Positions 50,368 through 57,534 of a stretch of 64,000 nt of DNA are shown here, piece after piece. The stretch covers positions 62,001 through 126,000 of the forward strand of contig JAFRCW010000001.1 in NCBI GenBank assembly GCA_017404145.1, read 5' to 3'. A program made the position numbers and the translations under genes. The notes under the pieces are model-generated. The model saw only the letters and a list, made by a program, of their open reading frames with translations. It had not been told where the DNA came from and made no database searches. The first letter of the stretch is position 1. Each line of letters starts with the position of its first letter. This DNA comes from Ruminococcus sp. GTDB lineage: Bacteria > Bacillota > Clostridia > Oscillospirales > Acutalibacteraceae.

Positions 50368-50915
50368 TTTTTGCGTTCTTCTTTCAGCATTTTTCGAATA
50401 TAGGCAAAGGTCTTTTCCTCACCTTGCTCGCTGAGCATTCTGAGCAGTTTTTCGATCAGATCGGAGGTCTCGGGATGGATCAGGCCGATCCGCCTGTTCT
50501 TGCCGTTTTCAAAGTAGGTGAGAGGGTGCTGATCGGTGTAGTTTTCCTTTTGATAGATCTTTGACGCCGCGACGCGGTCACAGAACATTTCTGCCACATA
50601 CCGTGTCGGCATTTTGACAGGCTTCATTCGCTTTTCGACGGGAGTGTAATCCTTCCAGTATTCAAAGTGATGCTTGTTCCTGCCCATATGGTGTATCCAC
50701 GCGTCGGAATACCCCTTTTCTTCTCTTTCCTTGTCGTTGGGGGAGCGGTGTCCCTGATAGTATTTCGCGCCGTTGATGAACTCGGTCGGAGAATACTTTG
50801 ACAGATCATGCCGCAGTCCCTGCCACAGGATGCCCGCTCTGGCGCAGTTCTTGATGACCTCATGACGGTGACGGGTAATCGTATCAAAATGCTTCCACGC
50901 GCCTTTCAGATTCAT
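50364..50915 (-). CDS. DUF5662-like protein
   Basis: A 183-residue soluble protein with AWKHFDTITRHRHEV, GLRHDLSKYSPTEF and WIHHMGRNKHHFEYW. This His-rich pattern is what I associate with DUF5662 (sometimes mislabelled catalase). The conserved His/Asp residues could bind metal; no activity is established. It is the first gene of a two-gene operon with the HD-like protein, which suggests a shared role. Confidence 0.75.
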   Translation of the reverse strand: MNLKGAWKHFDTITRHRHEVIKNCARAGILWQGLRHDLSKYSPTEFINGAKYYQGHRSPNDKEREEKGYSDAWIHHMGRNKHHFEYWKDYTPVEKRMKPVKMPTRYVAEMFCDRVAASKIYQKENYTDQHPLTYFENGKNRRIGLIHPETSDLIEKLLRMLSEQGEEKTFAYIRKMLKEERKK

Positions 50916-50941
50916 GGCTGTTCACACTTCTTTCTATCGGT

Positions 50942-50970
50942 AGTATACAGCATCTTTCCTCTTTTCGCAA
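50942..50970 (-). promoter_or_regulatory. promoter of the DUF5662/HD-like operon
   Basis: TTGCGA at 50965-50970 and TATACT at 50942-50947, 17-base spacing. Confidence 0.65.
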
Positions 50971-51009
50971 CAGGCAACCGAAATAATTTAAAAAGAATCC
51001 GAAAATATC

Positions 51010-51038
51010 TTGACAAAATATATTTTATCAAATATAAT
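51010..51038 (+). promoter_or_regulatory. promoter of the OhrR-like/CDF operon
   Basis: TTGACA at 51010-51015 and TATAAT at 51033-51038, 17-base spacing, in an AT-rich stretch. Confidence 0.8.
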
Positions 51039-51085
51039 AGATTTAAACAATATAGATTTCCTGTATGACAAAAGGAGTGGATGAA

Positions 51086-51541
51086 ATGGAAATCACCGAA
51101 GAGATTATAGAAGAAGCTTTAAATCTGGATAACCAGCTGTGTTTTCCGCTGTATGCGGCGGCGAGACAGGTCGTATCGCTGTATACGCCCTATCTGAAAC
51201 CGCTGGGCCTTACCTATACCCAGTATATCGTGTTTCTCTCCCTGTGGGAGAAGGACGGCGTCACGGTAGGAGAGCTGGGTTCAAAGCTGCATCTGGATAA
51301 CGGTACGCTGACCCCGCTGTTAAAGAAGCTGCAGGCACAGGGATATATTGAGCGCAATCGCGCCGCGGATGACGAGCGTGTGGTGCTGATCACTCTGACC
51401 GATAAGGGCAGAGCGCTCAGAGAAGAAGTCAAGGAAATCCCCTTTAAGGTAGCCGCCTGTTTCTCCTTCCCCGTAGAAGACAGCCTCAAGCTCAGAGAGC
51501 TCCTTTGTAAGCTGATCGAGAATACGGAGGATCGTCAATGA
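51086..51541 (+). CDS. MarR-family regulator, OhrR-like
   Basis: A 151-residue winged-helix regulator. LDNQLCFPLYAAARQVVSLY near the N terminus matches OhrR, where the corresponding Cys (here Cys19) senses organic peroxide. The wing and recognition helix are in LHLDNGTLTPLLKKLQAQGY and RNRAADDERVVLITLT. I choose ATG 51086, eight bases after AAAGGAG. It overlaps the CDF transporter gene by four bases; glutathione peroxidase follows nearby, suggesting peroxide or thiol-stress control. Confidence 0.88.
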   Translation: MEITEEIIEEALNLDNQLCFPLYAAARQVVSLYTPYLKPLGLTYTQYIVFLSLWEKDGVTVGELGSKLHLDNGTLTPLLKKLQAQGYIERNRAADDERVVLITLTDKGRALREEVKEIPFKVAACFSFPVEDSLKLRELLCKLIENTEDRQ

Positions 51542-52644
51542 ACAGAGAAAAGATCATTGTCCGCACTTCGGTTATCGGGATACTGGCGAATATCTTTCTG
51601 GCGGCGTTCAAGGCGGCTGTCGGTCTGCTTTCGAATTCCATCTCCGTTGTGCTGGATGCGGTAAACAACCTCTCGGACGCGCTGTCCTCGGTGATCACGA
51701 TCATCGGCACCAAGCTCTCGTCCAAGCCTGCGGATAAAAAGCATCCCTTGGGTCACGGCAGGGCGGAATATCTGACTGCGATGCTGATCGCGGCGCTGGT
51801 ACTGTATGCCGGTATTACTTCGCTGATCGAGTCCGTCAAGAAGATCATTACCCCCGAGACGCCCGACTACTCGACCGTATCTCTGATCATCATTTCGGTA
51901 GCGGTCGTAGTGAAGATCGTACTGGGGCTGTATGTCTCCAAGACCGGCAAAAAGGTCAATTCCGACTCGCTGAAAAATTCGGGCAAGGATGCGCTGCTCG
52001 ATGCGGTGATCTCAACCTCGGTGCTGTTAGCCGCGGTGATCTTTTTGATCTGGCACATCTCGCTCGAGGCGTATCTCGGTGCGATCATCTCGTTAGTGAT
52101 CATCAAGTCCGGTATTGATATGTTCCGCGAGACCATCAGCGAGATCCTCGGCAAGCGGATCGACGCGGAGCTTTCCAAACAGATCAAGGAGGACGTCTGC
52201 TCCTTTGAGGAGGTCAAGGGCGCATATGATCTGGTGCTGCACAGCTACGGCCCCGACAACCTGATCGGCTCGGTGCATATCGAGATCCCCGATGAGATGA
52301 GAGCCTATGAGATCGACGCGCTGGAAAGAAAGATCCAGACACAGATATACGAGAAGCACGGCGTCGTGCTGGCGGGTATCTCCGTCTACTCCGTCAACAG
52401 TATGGACGAGGAGACCAGAAATCTCTATGCGAGCGTTTCCGATATCGTGATGAGCTTTGACAATGTTTTGCAGATGCACGGCTTTTATCTCGATAAGGAG
52501 ACCAAGACGGTGCGTTTCGATATCATCATCAGCTTTGACGAGAAGAACAGAAAAGCGCTCTTTGAGGAGATCATTAAGATGGTGAGTACGATGCATCCCG
52601 AGTATACATTCTGTCCGATTCTGGATAGTGATATTTCAGATTAG
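51538..52644 (+). CDS. cation diffusion facilitator transporter
   Basis: A 368-residue CDF metal exporter (Zn, Mn, Fe or Co). Six membrane helices lie in residues 10-210, with the metal site in VVLDAVNNLSDALSS and the KKHPLGHGRAEYL motif after helix two. A cytoplasmic ferredoxin-like domain follows, then an extra C-terminal region (about 290-368). The link to an OhrR-like regulator suggests metal export under oxidative stress. Confidence 0.92.
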   Translation: MNREKIIVRTSVIGILANIFLAAFKAAVGLLSNSISVVLDAVNNLSDALSSVITIIGTKLSSKPADKKHPLGHGRAEYLTAMLIAALVLYAGITSLIESVKKIITPETPDYSTVSLIIISVAVVVKIVLGLYVSKTGKKVNSDSLKNSGKDALLDAVISTSVLLAAVIFLIWHISLEAYLGAIISLVIIKSGIDMFRETISEILGKRIDAELSKQIKEDVCSFEEVKGAYDLVLHSYGPDNLIGSVHIEIPDEMRAYEIDALERKIQTQIYEKHGVVLAGISVYSVNSMDEETRNLYASVSDIVMSFDNVLQMHGFYLDKETKTVRFDIIISFDEKNRKALFEEIIKMVSTMHPEYTFCPILDSDISD

Positions 52645-52712
52645 TGCAGAGTGCATAGTGCAGAGTGCAGAGTGCATAGCTGTAGGGCAAGACGCCCACG
52701 ATTTACTAAAAA
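52643..52712. repeat. GTGCAGAG words between CDF and peroxidase genes
   Basis: GTGCAGAGTGCATAGTGCAG words at the CDF stop, followed by a TGTAGGGCAAGACGCCC word. Confidence 0.55.
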
Positions 52713-52726
52713 ACGGAGGTAATATT

Positions 52727-53272
52727 ATGGCATCTATTTATGATTTCACACTGTATGACAGAAAAGGCAACGAGTATCCCTTAGCCAATTACAAGGGCGA
52801 GGTGATGCTGATTGTCAACACCGCGACCGGCTGCGGCTTTACGCCTCACTATGAGCCGATCGAGAAGATGTATGAGGCGTATCACGACAAGGGCTTTGAG
52901 GTGATCGACGTTCCCTGCAACCAGTTCAGAGGTCAGACCCCAGGCACCGACGAGGAGATCCACGAGTTCTGTACCCTGAAGTACAACACGCAGTTCCCGC
53001 AGATGAAGAAGTCCGACGTCAACGGCGAGAACGCGCTGCCGCTTTTCACCTATCTTAAAAGCCAGAAGGGCTTTGAGGGCTTCGGCAAGGGCGTTGCGGC
53101 GATGGCGATGAAGGCGATGGCAAAGTCTGCGGATAAGAACTACAAGAATTCTCCCGATATCAAGTGGAACTTCACGAAATTCCTCGTTGACCGCGAGGGG
53201 AATGTTGTCGCCCGCTTTGAGCCGACCGCCGATATGAAAGAGGTCGAAAAAGCCGTAGCGGCGCTGATCTGA
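52727..53272 (+). CDS. glutathione peroxidase family protein (Cys type)
   Basis: A 181-residue thiol peroxidase with the catalytic Cys36 in NTATGCGFTPHYE, Gln in PCNQFRGQ (about 66) and Trp in IKWNFTKFLVD. In bacteria these enzymes usually use thioredoxin. An internal segment rich in Met/Ala/Lys (VAAMAMKAMAKSADK) enlarges the region before the Trp motif. I start at ATG 52727 after GGAGG. A bidirectional terminator follows. Confidence 0.93.
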   Translation: MASIYDFTLYDRKGNEYPLANYKGEVMLIVNTATGCGFTPHYEPIEKMYEAYHDKGFEVIDVPCNQFRGQTPGTDEEIHEFCTLKYNTQFPQMKKSDVNGENALPLFTYLKSQKGFEGFGKGVAAMAMKAMAKSADKNYKNSPDIKWNFTKFLVDREGNVVARFEPTADMKEVEKAVAALI

Positions 53273-53325
53273 GAGTAAAGAGAAGTAATTTGGAAATGTA
53301 GGGAAGGGTCTTGACCCTTCCGCAT

Positions 53326-53358
53326 AAAACAAGCGGCTCTTTTCGAGCCGCTTGTTTT
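53326..53358. terminator. bidirectional terminator between peroxidase and zinc-ribbon island
   Basis: AAGCGGCTC (53331-53339) pairs with GAGCCGCTT (53345-53353), flanked by AAAAC and GTTTT, between convergent genes. A GGGAAGGGTCTTGACCCTTCC cassette lies just before it (53300-53321). Confidence 0.88.
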
Positions 53359-53992
53359 ATTGTAATCTGTTTCCGCAAACAGAGCAAAATCTGGAACCGC
53401 CGGGATTAATGTTTCCACATTTTGTACAGCAGATTTTTGATTGGGTTGAAGGAGATTGATATTCTCTTGCTTGCATATGGAGTCTATAATTGTTTGATCT
53501 TAATTGTTCTTCAGTGGGAGGAAGATAAACCGGTTGTAGGGGAACCCCATAGAAATTTTGTGCCATAATCAATCTGTAAACATCTGTTCCCGCCTCTACA
53601 CTGGATAGAGTATTAGTCGGGAAAGTGTAAACATTAGGGTAACTCTCCTGTACTAACTGAAAAATAGCACATACCACGATAGCGTCAACGTTGCAATTTT
53701 GTATTTTTGCCGTTGAAAAAGGTTCATAGTTAAAAGATATATCTTCCCATACGCGAGTCCAAAAAACACCGTCTTTAGTACATTCGATGAAACACGGAGG
53801 ATAAGCAGTATTAGTTATTATTGAGTAAAAAATCTCAGAATATTGTCGTGTATTCCTTAATTGGATTTTCATTTTTTGTACTTCTGCATTGAATTGTTTT
53901 GGAATAGATAGTCTTTGCATAGAGTTATTTGCGTTTTGCATAGAGTATGCTAATTTGATTACATCGTTAGAAGTCTTTCTGAATAACCCCAT
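53357..53992 (-). CDS. unknown protein with C-terminal zinc ribbon (island gene 3)
   Basis: I do not recognise this 211-residue protein. Residues 1-150 are mixed helix and strand without membrane segments. The C terminus (about 187-211) is a zinc ribbon, CTKCGNINPGGSRFCSVCG. Codons are AT-rich compared with the flanking genes. It is the last gene of a three-gene minus-strand operon starting at 55074. AAAGG precedes the ATG. The ribbon is the feature it shares with the two membrane proteins upstream. Confidence 0.75.
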   Translation of the reverse strand: MGLFRKTSNDVIKLAYSMQNANNSMQRLSIPKQFNAEVQKMKIQLRNTRQYSEIFYSIITNTAYPPCFIECTKDGVFWTRVWEDISFNYEPFSTAKIQNCNVDAIVVCAIFQLVQESYPNVYTFPTNTLSSVEAGTDVYRLIMAQNFYGVPLQPVYLPPTEEQLRSNNYRLHMQAREYQSPSTQSKICCTKCGNINPGGSRFCSVCGNRLQ

Positions 53993-54025
53993 ATTTTACC
54001 TTTCTAAGATACAATTATTTAACGG

Positions 54026-54496
54026 TTATATCCATGAGCTAATATATAGTAGCAGTGCATACAAAAGAATGATAATTAATACGATCCCACAATTTATCAA
54101 ACTGGTTATACCCATTATTTTTCCGATTTTAGCTATGTCAAAAACACCCCCAAATGTCTTTTTGAATTCTGAGGAAAATCTAAGCGAAATGATTGCAAAA
54201 ATCAGTCCGAAAATACACATGAATAATCCTAAACCGGGAATAAAAGGGCTAACCAACAAACTAAATACTGTTATACCTAAAGATATCATTCCGAAAATCA
54301 GAACTTTCATGCCAATAGCTCTTTCTAATTCAGGGTTTGATCCTATAGGGATCGAATTATTTAGATTATTAGCTTTATAATTATTGTAATAGTTTGAATT
54401 CTGAATAGGGGAACTGTTGGAAATGTTCCTTCCGCAAAATGGACAGTGTAAATAATAATCAGGAAAATATTTATTACAATTTGGACAGTTAGCCAT
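54026..54496 (-). CDS. zinc-ribbon membrane protein (island gene 2)
   Basis: A 156-residue protein. An N-terminal zinc ribbon, CPNCNKYFPDYYLHCPFCG, is followed by an Asn-rich linker (about 25-52) and hydrophobic helices, two at 65-105 and one near 130-155. GAGGTATATAAT precedes the ATG. Composition is AT-rich. Function unknown; layout parallels the next gene upstream. Confidence 0.75.
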   Translation of the reverse strand: MANCPNCNKYFPDYYLHCPFCGRNISNSSPIQNSNYYNNYKANNLNNSIPIGSNPELERAIGMKVLIFGMISLGITVFSLLVSPFIPGLGLFMCIFGLIFAIISLRFSSEFKKTFGGVFDIAKIGKIMGITSLINCGIVLIIILLYALLLYISSWI

Positions 54497-54516
54497 ATTA
54501 TATACCTCAAATAAGA

Positions 54517-55074
54517 TTAGTATCCTGTTGTATAAAATAAATTACTAAAAGCAGAACAAGATGACAAACAGCTTCCATAACAATAAGAAAAAACAATGAA
54601 TATTCCAGAACCGAAAACAATACCTATTATACAGGTAATATAAAGGAATTGTAGTTTAGCAGGCAGTGGACCATACAGCTTTTTATAGTTACTCACCTGA
54701 GCCAAACACATGATAGCGAATATAATACCCAGAATAGCTAAAATAACGGTATAACAAAAAACATCGGCAAATGCTCCGTAAATAATTATCCGTTTTATTA
54801 ACTGATCTTGGTCTACATGATTTTGAGTTTCATAACAATTATCATTTATGGGTTGATGTTTTGAAGCATTGAAAGGATAAAAACTCTGCGAGCTATCAGC
54901 CTTGTAATCATTTTCATCTAACATCTCATTGCTGATATATTTATAATTATTCTCTGGCATTAATTTATCAGAATAACTATCAGATTCTGTATTGTAATTA
55001 CTTTCACCGCAAAACGGGCAAATCGGAGATTCCCCGGAAAAATACTTTTTACATTTGCTGCAATAAAAGGTCAT
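54517..55074 (-). CDS. zinc-ribbon membrane protein (island gene 1)
   Basis: A 185-residue protein. N-terminal zinc ribbon CSKCKKYFSGESPICPFCG, a polar Asn/Asp/Ser-rich linker (25-90), then two membrane helices (IIIYGAFADVFCYTVILAIL and LYITCIIGIVFGSGIFIVFS) and a Cys/Ser-rich end. First gene of the operon, transcribed from a consensus promoter overlapped downstream by an operator palindrome. Function unknown. Confidence 0.75.
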   Translation of the reverse strand: MTFYCSKCKKYFSGESPICPFCGESNYNTESDSYSDKLMPENNYKYISNEMLDENDYKADSSQSFYPFNASKHQPINDNCYETQNHVDQDQLIKRIIIYGAFADVFCYTVILAILGIIFAIMCLAQVSNYKKLYGPLPAKLQFLYITCIIGIVFGSGIFIVFSYCYGSCLSSCSAFSNLFYTTGY

Positions 55075-55116
55075 TTTAATATGCTTCTTTCTATAAGTTT
55101 TTCTGCCGTTTTAATC

Positions 55117-55142
55117 ATCTTGCACCTATATAGGTGCAAGAT
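55117..55142. promoter_or_regulatory. operator O1: 26-bp perfect palindrome
   Basis: TGCAC (55121-55125), eight bases, GTGCA (55134-55138), within a perfect 26-base palindrome centred at 55129/55130. It covers the transcription start of the zinc-ribbon operon and the presumed -35 (TTGCAC) of the XRE gene, the expected place for a repressor of both. Confidence 0.8.
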
Positions 55143-55143
55143 T

Positions 55144-55172
55144 ATTATACTATACGGATAAAATAATGTCAA
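55144..55172 (-). promoter_or_regulatory. consensus promoter of the zinc-ribbon operon
   Basis: TTGACA at 55167-55172, 17-base spacer, TATAAT at 55144-55149 on the minus strand. Confidence 0.88.
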
Positions 55173-55179
55173 GACTATT

Positions 55180-55197
55180 TGCACTAAAATGGGTGCA
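55180..55197. promoter_or_regulatory. operator O2 before the XRE gene
   Basis: TGCAC (55180-55184), eight bases, GTGCA (55193-55197): the same half-sites and spacing as O1, with a less symmetric centre. It lies just upstream of the XRE ribosome site. Confidence 0.7.
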
Positions 55198-55213
55198 TCG
55201 GAGGTTTGACATT

Positions 55214-55438
55214 ATGAACGCGGATTTCGAGAAAAAAGTTGGAAATAATATTCGTGCTATACGAGAAAAGAGAAGGATGACGCAGGAACAATTATCTGCT
55301 AAGCTTCAAATTTCCGGTTGTGATATCACAAGGTCTGCTCTAGCTAAAATCGAAGTAGGTCAACGCCATATATATGTAGATGAGCTTAAACTGATTATTG
55401 AGATACTTCATACTGATTTTAATTCGTTAGTTTTATAA
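55214..55438 (+). CDS. XRE-family HTH regulator of the zinc-ribbon island
   Basis: A 74-residue single-domain Cro/CI-type regulator: NNIRAIREKRRMTQEQLSAK, then DITRSALAKIEVGQRHIY for the recognition helix. No effector domain is present. I start at ATG 55214, after GGAGG. It is divergent from the zinc-ribbon operon, and the shared intergenic region has two operators of the form TGCAC-N8-GTGCA, so it most likely represses both. Confidence 0.87.
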   Translation: MNADFEKKVGNNIRAIREKRRMTQEQLSAKLQISGCDITRSALAKIEVGQRHIYVDELKLIIEILHTDFNSLVL

Positions 55439-55450
55439 ATATCATTCAAA

Positions 55451-55493
55451 AAAATGCAGTCGAGATAATAAACTCGACTGCGTTATTATTTCT
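55451..55493 (+). terminator. terminator of the XRE gene
   Basis: GCAGTCGAG (55456-55464) pairs with CTCGACTGC (55473-55481), followed by GTTATTATTTCTT. Confidence 0.75.
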
Positions 55494-55532
55494 TAATTAA
55501 TCGATTTAAAAATTCGTTGTGGTATTTTCGGT

Positions 55533-55630
55533 GTTTCGGCACGATGGAATTCCCCTGTTAGGGGAAATGTCCGCAAGGCGGACAAAAGGGTCTGCTGTCC
55601 TCGCCCAGAGGAGGCATCGTGCCCTACGGC
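55533..55630. repeat. 98-bp element, right copy of the perfect inverted repeat
   Basis: Exact reverse complement of 48357-48454. It lies eight bases from the stop of the RibU-like gene, in the same orientation relative to that gene as the left copy has to the lipid kinase gene. Confidence 0.85.
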
Positions 55631-55637
55631 TGCAAGA

Positions 55638-56315
55638 TTACAGGCTGATCACGCCCGCGAAGATCAGCATCACGAATATCAGCGTGACTACCAGCAGCGC
55701 AGAGATAGAAATGATGACCGCAGTGTTGGATTTTATATTTTTGTCATCGTTGGATTCTCTGACGGGTACCAGCCGCGACTTTCTCAGCGCGGTGACAACA
55801 CCTTTATACAGAAGTAGGATCAGCGCGGAGTTGAGCGCCGCCTTGAGCAGGTTGAACGGAATCAGCAGCGGCAGGAACATCTCCAGCACCGCTTCTCTCG
55901 GCACGCCCATATAGATCGGCGTCATAATATAATTCCATAAAAGCATAATAGCGAGCATTGAGAACGCGCCCGCGACCAGTCCGAGGATTGCCCGCGAGAG
56001 TTTTTTCTTTCTCGAGTAGATGAGGGAGCTGACGCCGACGAACACGCCCGAGGCGAGAAAGTTCATCAAAAGCCCGATGAAGCCTGTGGTGCTGACGGTA
56101 ACCATCTCGACCAGACAGACGATCAGCGACATCGCGATGCCTGCCACGGGACCGAAGATGAACGCGCCGATGGTGAGGATGACGTCCTTGGGTTCATAGG
56201 TGAGAAAGCCTCCGATCCCGGGGATCCTCAAAAAGAGGTCCGCCGCTACCGCGAGCGCGGAGAGCATTGCCATACATAAGACCGCTTTGAGTCTTTCGCT
56301 TGATTTAGATTGCAT
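55638..56315 (-). CDS. ribU: ECF transporter S component, RibU-like (riboflavin)
   Basis: A 225-residue substrate-binding membrane protein with about six helices, including AMLSALAVAADLFLRIPGIGGF and GAFIFGPVAGIAMSLIVCLVEM, typical of ECF S components. It would use a shared EcfAA'T module that is not in this window. An FMN riboswitch and terminator precede it, which assigns it to riboflavin uptake. I start at ATG 56315; AGGAA lies upstream. Confidence 0.92.
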   Translation of the reverse strand: MQSKSSERLKAVLCMAMLSALAVAADLFLRIPGIGGFLTYEPKDVILTIGAFIFGPVAGIAMSLIVCLVEMVTVSTTGFIGLLMNFLASGVFVGVSSLIYSRKKKLSRAILGLVAGAFSMLAIMLLWNYIMTPIYMGVPREAVLEMFLPLLIPFNLLKAALNSALILLLYKGVVTALRKSRLVPVRESNDDKNIKSNTAVIISISALLVVTLIFVMLIFAGVISL

Positions 56316-56365
56316 CGTATTCCTTTCTGATATCGTTAAAAAAGGTATCAAAGATAGTTTGGATT

Positions 56366-56404
56366 TGAAAAAGCTCTCAGGAAATCAGGGGTTCCCGAGA
56401 GCTT
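56366..56404 (-). terminator. riboswitch-controlled terminator before ribU
   Basis: AAGCTCTC and GAGAGCTT form the stem, with inner GGGAA/TTTCC pairing, followed on the minus strand by TTTTTC. It lies between the FMN aptamer and the start codon. Confidence 0.82.
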
Positions 56405-56422
56405 ACGCTTGCGCTTTTCAGC

Positions 56423-56572
56423 TATCTTCTCTCATCCGGACTTTGCCAATAATATTGGCTCACCGTCGGTTACGGAATTGCGCTTATCTTTTAGTGATAA
56501 ACGCTCACCGTATCATGCCAGAGGCTCGCAGACTGTACTGCCGGTCGGGAATCACACCCTACCCCGAAGATA
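56423..56572 (-). promoter_or_regulatory. FMN riboswitch (RFN element)
   Basis: On the minus strand the 5' end reads ATCTTCGGGGTAGGGTG, then ATTCCCGACCGGCAGTA and AGTCTGCGAGCC, and the 3' end reads GTCCGGATGAGAGAAGAT. These are the conserved segments of the FMN aptamer, with the P1 helix formed by TATCTTC and GAAGATA. FMN binding should favour the terminator at 56366-56404 and stop ribU expression. Confidence 0.95.
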
Positions 56573-56594
56573 CTATTCAATTATCTACAGTGAT

Positions 56595-56623
56595 ATTATA
56601 TCCTTTTCTGTCCCGGATGTCAA
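56595..56623 (-). promoter_or_regulatory. promoter of the FMN riboswitch-ribU transcript
   Basis: TTGACA at 56618-56623 and TATAAT at 56595-56600, 17-base spacing, just upstream of the aptamer. Confidence 0.85.
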
Positions 56624-56632
56624 TATGTGATT

Positions 56633-56736
56633 GTCATTCCGAGGAGGGCAACGCCCGACGTGGGAATCCCCTTCCTTCTGCAATCGGTAGTAATGACAAG
56701 GGGATTGCCACGGCTCCTTTGGAGCCTCGCAATGAC
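56633..56736. repeat. palindromic GTCATT element, full copy
   Basis: A 104-bp unit with inverted ends GTCATTCCGAGG and CCTCGCAATGAC and inner GGGAATCCCCTT / AAGGGGATTGCC arms. It lies between the ribU promoter and the NUDIX gene 3' end. Confidence 0.72.
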
Positions 56737-56745
56737 TGTGGGTTT

Positions 56746-57270
56746 TCAATCCAGCCCCACGATCGCGCCGGTTCTGCCCTTCATAAAGAACAAAAGCTCA
56801 ATTAATCCCGTATGATAGGGAACGAACTGTCCCTTCTTGATCATCGACAGGATCTCTTCCTTGGTGGCGTATTTCGCATCGCGGACTTCTTCATATTGGA
56901 GCCTGAGCTCCGAAAGAGGAATATCTGCCTCCACCAGATAGATCTCGTTGAAGCCGGTCTTGAAATGGATCGTGACCGACGGACGCTTGTCGGAGAAGTC
57001 CATACGGATCCCCATCTCCTCCTCCAGCTCGCGCTCGATCGCGTCCGCGGAGCTGTCTCCGGAGAGCGCCGCGCCGCCCGCGGTGAGATCCCACACGCCG
57101 GCGTAGCCGTCCTTGAAGGTCTGCCGCTGCTGGATCAGCATTTTGCCCGAGCGGTCAAAAATACACACGTGAACCACCAGACGGTAGTACCCCTCGGGGA
57201 TCTTCGTGTGGCGTTCGACGGTTTTGCCTGTTTTCACCTTGTCCTTAGTATACAAATCCAAAAGCTCCAT
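56746..57270 (-). CDS. NUDIX hydrolase
   Basis: A 174-residue NUDIX protein of the type with an N-terminal VERHTKIPEGYYRLVVHVCI segment, as in isopentenyl-diphosphate isomerase-like or MutT-like housekeeping enzymes. The NUDIX box runs from GGAALSGD to RELEEEMGI; the first Glu of the consensus is replaced by Asp. The metal-binding REL.EE is intact. Substrate unknown. AAAGGAGG precedes the ATG. Confidence 0.88.
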   Translation of the reverse strand: MELLDLYTKDKVKTGKTVERHTKIPEGYYRLVVHVCIFDRSGKMLIQQRQTFKDGYAGVWDLTAGGAALSGDSSADAIERELEEEMGIRMDFSDKRPSVTIHFKTGFNEIYLVEADIPLSELRLQYEEVRDAKYATKEEILSMIKKGQFVPYHTGLIELLFFMKGRTGAIVGLD

Positions 57271-57320
57271 TGTAACCTCCTTTGAAGGCGATAGGTTGTC
57301 GGATGATTTCGGTTGAATAG

Positions 57321-57349
57321 ATTATATCAGGAAAGAATCGGTTTGTCTA
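57321..57349 (-). promoter_or_regulatory. promoter of the NUDIX gene
   Basis: TAGACA at 57344-57349 and TATAAT at 57321-57326, 17-base spacing. The rest of 57350-57534 shows no gene or repeat that I can identify. Confidence 0.65.
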
Positions 57350-57534
57350 TATAAAAAAGCGATCGCGAACGATTCCGCGACCGCATAGCAGATGATGAGA
57401 TTTTTGATGATCATTTTTTACCGTATGATCGATGAAGTTCATTGATATCAAAACGTGCCGAAGACACATATCGCACCGCAGGCATATCGCGTCAGTATGA
57501 CATATCACAAATCCCATAAGGGATTTATATCGCT

